From assembly GCA_009786175.1 (NCBI GenBank), contig WQTQ01000149.1, positions 1-10,801 of the forward strand: 10,801 bases of DNA. Reading direction: 5' to 3'. Of this stretch, positions 8,136 to 10,801 are shown in pieces. The stretch is from Bacillota bacterium. Lineage in GTDB: Bacteria > Bacillota_A > Clostridia > Lachnospirales > WQUN01. The stretch's first letter is position 1. Every line of letters begins with the position of its first letter. A program made the position numbers and the translations under genes. Below the pieces are notes generated by a model, which saw only the letters and a program-made list of their open reading frames with translations, did not search any database and was not told where the DNA came from.

Positions 8136-8636
8136 CTACAGCGGCAAATCTGCTTCCGGGTTCACCCCAAGCACAGTATTCTTTACTTTTTCCCGCCGTG
8201 CCTGCAGTCTTTCGTAAACCTCCATGTCAAAAGCCCCAACAACCTGCGCCGCAAGCAAGCCTGCATTTACAGCCCCGGCCACCCCAATAGAAACCGTGGC
8301 AACAGGTACGCCGCCGGGCATTTGTACAATTGACAATAACGAATCCAGCCCGTTCAATGTTTTAGATTGAACAGGCACGCCTATTACAGGCAAATTTGTT
8401 TTTGATGCCGTCATACCCGGTAGGTGGGCAGCCCCCCCTGCCCCGGCAATTATCGCTTTTAACCCACGCTGGTGGGCTGTTTCCGCGTATGTAAACATAA
8501 GGTCCGGCGTGCGGTGTGCCGATACTACTTTTTTCTCGTACGGAATCTGCAGCTCGTCCAAAATTATACAAGCGTGTTTCATTGTTTCCCAGTCCGATGT
8601 ACTGCCCATAATTACACCTACAAGTGGTTTTTTCAT
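8136..8636 (-). CDS. purE: N5-carboxyaminoimidazole ribonucleotide mutase, class I
   Basis: PurE moves the carboxylate of N5-CAIR to carbon 4, giving CAIR. The protein is 166 residues, typical for class I PurE, which assembles as an octamer in the family. Signature segments are GSTSDWETM (11-19), SAHRTPD with the catalytic-type His41 (39-45), [12 protein letters not shown] (64-75), and [17 protein letters not shown] (115-131). The presence of purK in the same operon agrees with the mutase (class I) rather than a direct AIR carboxylase. The start at 8636 is chosen over the ATG at 8642: GGAGG at 8643-8647 abuts the first ATG with no spacing but is 6 bases from the second. It is the first gene of the leftward operon, with its promoter in the 120-bp gap before purD. 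Confidence 0.97.
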   Translation of the reverse strand: MKKPLVGVIMGSTSDWETMKHACIILDELQIPYEKKVVSAHRTPDLMFTYAETAHQRGLKAIIAGAGGAAHLPGMTASKTNLPVIGVPVQSKTLNGLDSLLSIVQMPGGVPVATVSIGVAGAVNAGLLAAQVVGAFDMEVYERLQARREKVKNTVLGVNPEADLPL

Positions 8637-8642
8637 AATCAT

Positions 8643-8647
8643 CCTCC
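8643..8647 (-). promoter_or_regulatory. purE ribosome binding site that decides the start
   Basis: GGAGG on the minus strand. The spacing is 6 bases to the ATG at 8636 and zero to the ATG at 8642, so initiation at the inner ATG is expected. Confidence 0.75.
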
Positions 8648-8657
8648 GTATTTTATT

Positions 8658-8677
8658 TTCCGTTTATATTCCGTTTA
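8658..8677. repeat. Tandem 9-bp direct repeat at the purE transcription start
   Basis: TTCCGTTTA occurs at 8658-8666 and 8669-8677, an 11-bp period that is about one helical turn. Read on the minus strand it is TAAACGGAA twice, beginning just after the purE -10 box and covering the predicted start site (about 8672). The position suits a repressor site. It is only a degenerate match to the Bacillus PurR box. Confidence 0.5.
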
Positions 8678-8678
8678 C

Positions 8679-8707
8679 ATTGTACACCCAAGCTTTAGGT
8701 TTGACAA
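8679..8707 (-). promoter_or_regulatory. purE operon sigma-A-like promoter
   Basis: On the minus strand, -35 TTGTCA (8707-8702), a 17-base spacer and -10 TACAAT (8684-8679); each hexamer matches consensus at 5 of 6. The start of transcription should fall near 8672, giving a leader of about 35 bases to the purE ATG, too short for a purine riboswitch. The -35 overlaps the purD -35 on the other strand. Confidence 0.75.
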
Positions 8708-8730
8708 TGTCTAAGATATAGTCTTAGAAT
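8701..8730 (+). promoter_or_regulatory. purD sigma-A-like promoter
   Basis: -35 TTGACA (8701-8706, perfect), an 18-base spacer and -10 TAGAAT (8725-8730, 5 of 6). Transcription should begin near 8737, about 25 bases before the purD ATG. The spacer carries a perfect inverted repeat that could be an operator. Confidence 0.72.
8710..8728. promoter_or_regulatory. Candidate operator: perfect inverted repeat inside the purD promoter
   Basis: TCTAAGA (8710-8716), spacer TATAG, TCTTAGA (8722-8728): both arms match exactly. It fills the region between the purD -35 and -10 and runs into the -10, and lies just upstream of the purE -35. A dimeric repressor bound here would block purD and could also affect purE. 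The regulator is not identified. Confidence 0.55.
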
Positions 8731-8761
8731 ATGTTACAAGAAAATGTGAAAGAGGCGACCT

Positions 8762-10021
8762 ATGAATAAAGTATTGGTAGTTGGCAAAGGCGGGCGCGAA
8801 CATGCCCTGGCATGGAAATTATCCCAATCTCCGCAAGTTGAGAAGGTATATGTTGCACCTGGCAACGCGGGGATGACCAATGTGGCTGCTTTGGTGGATA
8901 TCCATGAAACAAATTTTGACGGGTTAGTAAATTTCGCCAAAAGCGAAAATATTGCATTAACGGTAATTGGGCCGGACCAGCAAGTGGCGGACGGCATAGT
9001 TGACAAATTTCAAGCGGAAGGGCTGACAGTATGGGGTCCAACGGCCAAAGCCGCCCGTATAGAAAGCAGCAAGTCTTTCGCCAAGGAATTATTCAAAAAG
9101 TATAACATCCCAACCGCAGCCTACGAAGTTTTCACCGACTACACAAAGGCCTGCCAATATGTAGAAACCGCAAAAATGCCCGTAGTGCTTAAGGCAGACG
9201 GCCTGGCCGCGGGCAAAGGTGTTGTAATAACTGATTCCGTAGAAGACGCAAAAACCGCACTGTATGAAATGATGGAAGACAGCAAATTCGGCAGCGCGGG
9301 TAACATGGTCGTAATCGAAGAGTTCTTAAAAGGTGAAGAATTTTCCTTTATGGCGTTTGTGGTCGGCGAAAATGTGTACCCCATGGAACTTGCCCGGGAT
9401 TACAAACGGGCTTATGACGGCGACAAAGGGCCAAATACAGGCGGAATGGGCCAATATTCTCCTGTCCCGCAAATTAGCATGGCCACCATAAATGAGGCAA
9501 TTGAAATGACACTGGTTAGAACCGCAAAAGCCATGGTACAGGAAGGCTGCCCGTTTACCGGCTTTTTGTTTGGCGGGCTTATGGCAACAAATGACGGCGT
9601 AAAAGTAATTGAATTTAATGCCCGTTTTGGCGATCCGGAAGCGGAAGTGTTACTCCCTCGTTTAGACGGTGACTTGTACGAAATTCTGCAAACATTGCTG
9701 CACAGCGGTGAGCCTGTATTCGGCTGGACAAATGATGCAGCAGTTGGGGTAATTCTTGCCTCGGAAGGGTACCCGGAAGCACCTGTAACAGGACACGTAA
9801 TTACAGGATTAGAAGATATGTGCGCAGAAACGCTTGTATTCCACTGCGGAACGGCACTAAACAGCAGCGGTCAGTACGTAACAAACGGCGGGCGTGTACT
9901 TATGATTGTACGTAAGGCAAAGGGTTTTGCTGCGGCCCGTGCAGGTGTTTACAGAGAGGTTGAGAAAATTAAATGCAGCCATATGTTTTATCGTAAGGAT
10001 ATTGCGGCGGGTGTTGAATAA
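8762..10021 (+). CDS. purD: Phosphoribosylamine-glycine ligase (GAR synthetase)
   Basis: PurD joins phosphoribosylamine, the PurF product, to glycine with ATP, giving GAR. The 419-residue length is typical of a stand-alone bacterial enzyme. It is an ATP-grasp protein: N-domain motif VLVVGKGGREHALAWKL (4-20), VAPGNAGM (31-38), VIGPDQQVADGIVD (68-81), ATP-binding segment VLKADGLAAGKGVVI (142-156), VVIEEFLKGEEFSFMAF (183-199), the signature RAYDGDKGPNTGGMGQYSP (216-234), EFNARFGDPEAEVLLPRL (284-301), and the C-terminal NGGRVLMI (375-382). The ATG has an AGAGG (8751-8755) at 6-base spacing. Unlike the Bacillus order, where purD ends the main operon, it is here divergent from purE with overlapping promoters. 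A hairpin-rich region follows its stop. Confidence 0.97.
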   Translation: MNKVLVVGKGGREHALAWKLSQSPQVEKVYVAPGNAGMTNVAALVDIHETNFDGLVNFAKSENIALTVIGPDQQVADGIVDKFQAEGLTVWGPTAKAARIESSKSFAKELFKKYNIPTAAYEVFTDYTKACQYVETAKMPVVLKADGLAAGKGVVITDSVEDAKTALYEMMEDSKFGSAGNMVVIEEFLKGEEFSFMAFVVGENVYPMELARDYKRAYDGDKGPNTGGMGQYSPVPQISMATINEAIEMTLVRTAKAMVQEGCPFTGFLFGGLMATNDGVKVIEFNARFGDPEAEVLLPRLDGDLYEILQTLLHSGEPVFGWTNDAAVGVILASEGYPEAPVTGHVITGLEDMCAETLVFHCGTALNSSGQYVTNGGRVLMIVRKAKGFAAARAGVYREVEKIKCSHMFYRKDIAAGVE

Positions 10022-10027
10022 AAATTG

Positions 10028-10049
10028 TACCCCCTGATATCAGGGGGTA
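10028..10049. repeat. 22-bp perfect palindrome after purD
   Basis: A perfect palindrome 7 bases after the purD stop: TACCCCCTG, loop ATAT, CAGGGGGTA. As RNA it makes a 9-bp GC-rich hairpin with a 4-base loop. It is followed by ATTTAC, a poor U-tract, so it may be a weak bidirectional terminator, an mRNA 3'-end stabiliser or a protein site. Confidence 0.6.
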
Positions 10050-10053
10050 ATTT

Positions 10054-10085
10054 ACAACCATTAGTTAAACTCAACTAATAGTTGT
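10054..10085. repeat. Second hairpin between purD and the regulator gene
   Basis: ACAAC-c-ATTAGTT, loop AAACTC, AACTAAT-a-GTTGT. The stem has 12 pairs with one C/A mismatch and is AT-rich. No U-tract follows. It could be an RNA structure or an operator for the neighbouring regulator. Confidence 0.5.
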
Positions 10086-10091
10086 TGACGA

Positions 10092-10145
10092 AGGCTTGCG
10101 AATCTTGTACTGTGTATGTACAAGGTTTCGCGAGCCTATTTTATT
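10092..10145 (+). terminator. Probable rho-independent terminator of purD
   Basis: A long stem: AGGCTTGCGAA-t-CTTGTAC pairs with GTACAAG-gt-TTCGCGAGCCT around the loop TGTGTAT. It has about 18-19 pairs, one G-U pair and a small internal bulge. ATTTTATT follows directly. It ends only about 6 bases before the AAGGAG ribosome binding site of the regulator gene, so it could also act as a leader attenuator for that gene. Confidence 0.65.
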
Positions 10146-10163
10146 AAAAAAGGAGCGTTTTGC

Positions 10164-10801
10164 ATGTACGATTTCAGTAATTTTGGCCAGCGGTTACAAG
10201 AACTGCGCAAAAAGAAAGGCATGACACAAGAGGATCTTGCCCACAGAATTGGTGTTTCGGCTCAAGCTGTTTCCAAATGGGAAAACAACCAAAGCTACCC
10301 GGACATTACATCAATACCGGATTTGGCACAAATTCTTAGCGCAAATATTTCGTATCTGTTTGGCGAGCAGCCAAGTCCCCCGGCTTTAACTGTACAGTTC
10401 CCGGACAGCTACCAAGACCTGCCCCTTGTAAGTACTTTCAAACATGTGGCCTGTTATTCAAACAAAGCCGTAGAATCTAAAGACGAAAGCGGTGTAAAAT
10501 TTGCCGACGGCAGTACGGCGGAACTTTCTACCCGCATGGCGGTAAACAAGGGGCAAGGGGAAATTTTATTTTTAGGCGATGAAGAATCTATGTATGATTA
10601 CGAATTACAAGTACAAGGAATTGACACATCTGTTACGTCTAAACAATTCGAGTTTGGGCATACCCATAGCGTGAATATTACTACCTTGTACTGCACTTGC
10701 AAAATCGTGCCATCCCAAGACGATAAAACACGGGTTTACGCAAAAGGCAGCCCCAAGTTTCTTCATACGTTGTACGTAGAGTATGACCAATCGGAAATGT
10801 T
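10164..10801 (+). CDS. XRE-family regulator with C-terminal DUF4097-like domain (partial)
   Basis: A gene open to the right edge of the window (212 codons seen, no stop). It starts at ATG 10164 with AGGAG (10151-10155) 8 bases upstream. Residues about 8-66 are a Cro/C1-type helix-turn-helix: FGQRLQELRKKKGMTQEDLA, then RIGVSAQAVSKWENNQSYPD, then IPDLAQILSANISYLFGE. After a linker (about 67-85) comes a beta-rich region (FKHVACYSNKA, then VKFADGSTAELSTRMAVNKG, later HSVNITTLYCTCKIVPSQD and TRVYAKGSPKFL) that resembles XRE proteins of Clostridia carrying a DUF4097-type repeated-strand domain; that call is from memory. It probably binds DNA and may sense a ligand or envelope state through the C-terminal part. 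It lies downstream of purD, across the hairpins, and could regulate itself or the nearby promoters, but nothing in the sequence shows this. Confidence 0.85.
   Translation, partial: MYDFSNFGQRLQELRKKKGMTQEDLAHRIGVSAQAVSKWENNQSYPDITSIPDLAQILSANISYLFGEQPSPPALTVQFPDSYQDLPLVSTFKHVACYSNKAVESKDESGVKFADGSTAELSTRMAVNKGQGEILFLGDEESMYDYELQVQGIDTSVTSKQFEFGHTHSVNITTLYCTCKIVPSQDDKTRVYAKGSPKFLHTLYVEYDQSEM

Noticed and set aside
8637..8642. purE start at the outer ATG (MIM...)
   Set aside because: GGAGG directly abuts that ATG, leaving no spacer; the ATG six bases further in has normal spacing.
8637..8672. Purine or PRPP riboswitch in the purE leader
   Set aside because: The predicted leader is only about 35 bases and has no aptamer-like stems.
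10085..10113. Promoter for the XRE gene: TTGACG at 10085-10090 with a 17-base spacer
   Set aside because: The matching -10, TACTGT, fits consensus at only 3 of 6 and lies inside the third hairpin; an alternative TTGCGA/TACAAG pair is also weak.
1..10801. Mobile elements, tRNA or rRNA genes, CRISPR arrays
   Set aside because: No transposase, integrase, tRNA-like cloverleaf, rRNA segment or spaced repeat array was seen when reading both strands.

Overview
The window is a purine (IMP) biosynthesis locus, probably from a low- to mid-GC member of the Firmicutes, class Clostridia or close to it. The basis is the Bacillus-type proteins (a PurF with an 11-residue propeptide, a small PurL with a separate PurQ, a PurE/PurK pair), GGAGG-type ribosome binding sites, sigma-A-like promoters, and a helix-turn-helix regulator carrying a long C-terminal beta-rich domain. 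The genus cannot be fixed from the sequence.

Layout: one long minus-strand gene string runs leftwards from about 8640 to the left edge: purE, a membrane-anchored TPR-like protein, a GNAT acetyltransferase, purK, purQ, a 416-residue uncharacterised protein, purL, purF, and the first 60 codons of a possible beta-propeller protein. Most junctions are tight (10-bp gap, 2-bp gap, 8-bp and 16-bp overlaps, TAATG overlap), which indicates one operon. purD is transcribed divergently to the right, followed by a run of three hairpins (the last looks like a terminator) and then a truncated XRE-type regulator gene.

The 120-bp purE/purD intergenic region is compact. Two back-to-back sigma-A promoters share one -35 element. 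A perfect 7-bp inverted repeat lies inside the purD promoter, and a tandem 9-bp repeat covers the predicted purE start site. Regulation therefore looks protein-mediated; the purE leader is too short for a riboswitch.

Pathway: PurF makes phosphoribosylamine, PurD makes GAR, PurL and PurQ (normally with PurS) convert FGAR to FGAM, and PurK and PurE carboxylate AIR by the N5-CAIR route. purS, purC, purB, purM, purN/T and purH are not in the window. The main points of interest are the interleaved non-purine genes, a PurF that keeps its propeptide but lacks two Fe-S cysteines and has an altered glutamine pocket, and the architecture of the divergent promoter region.
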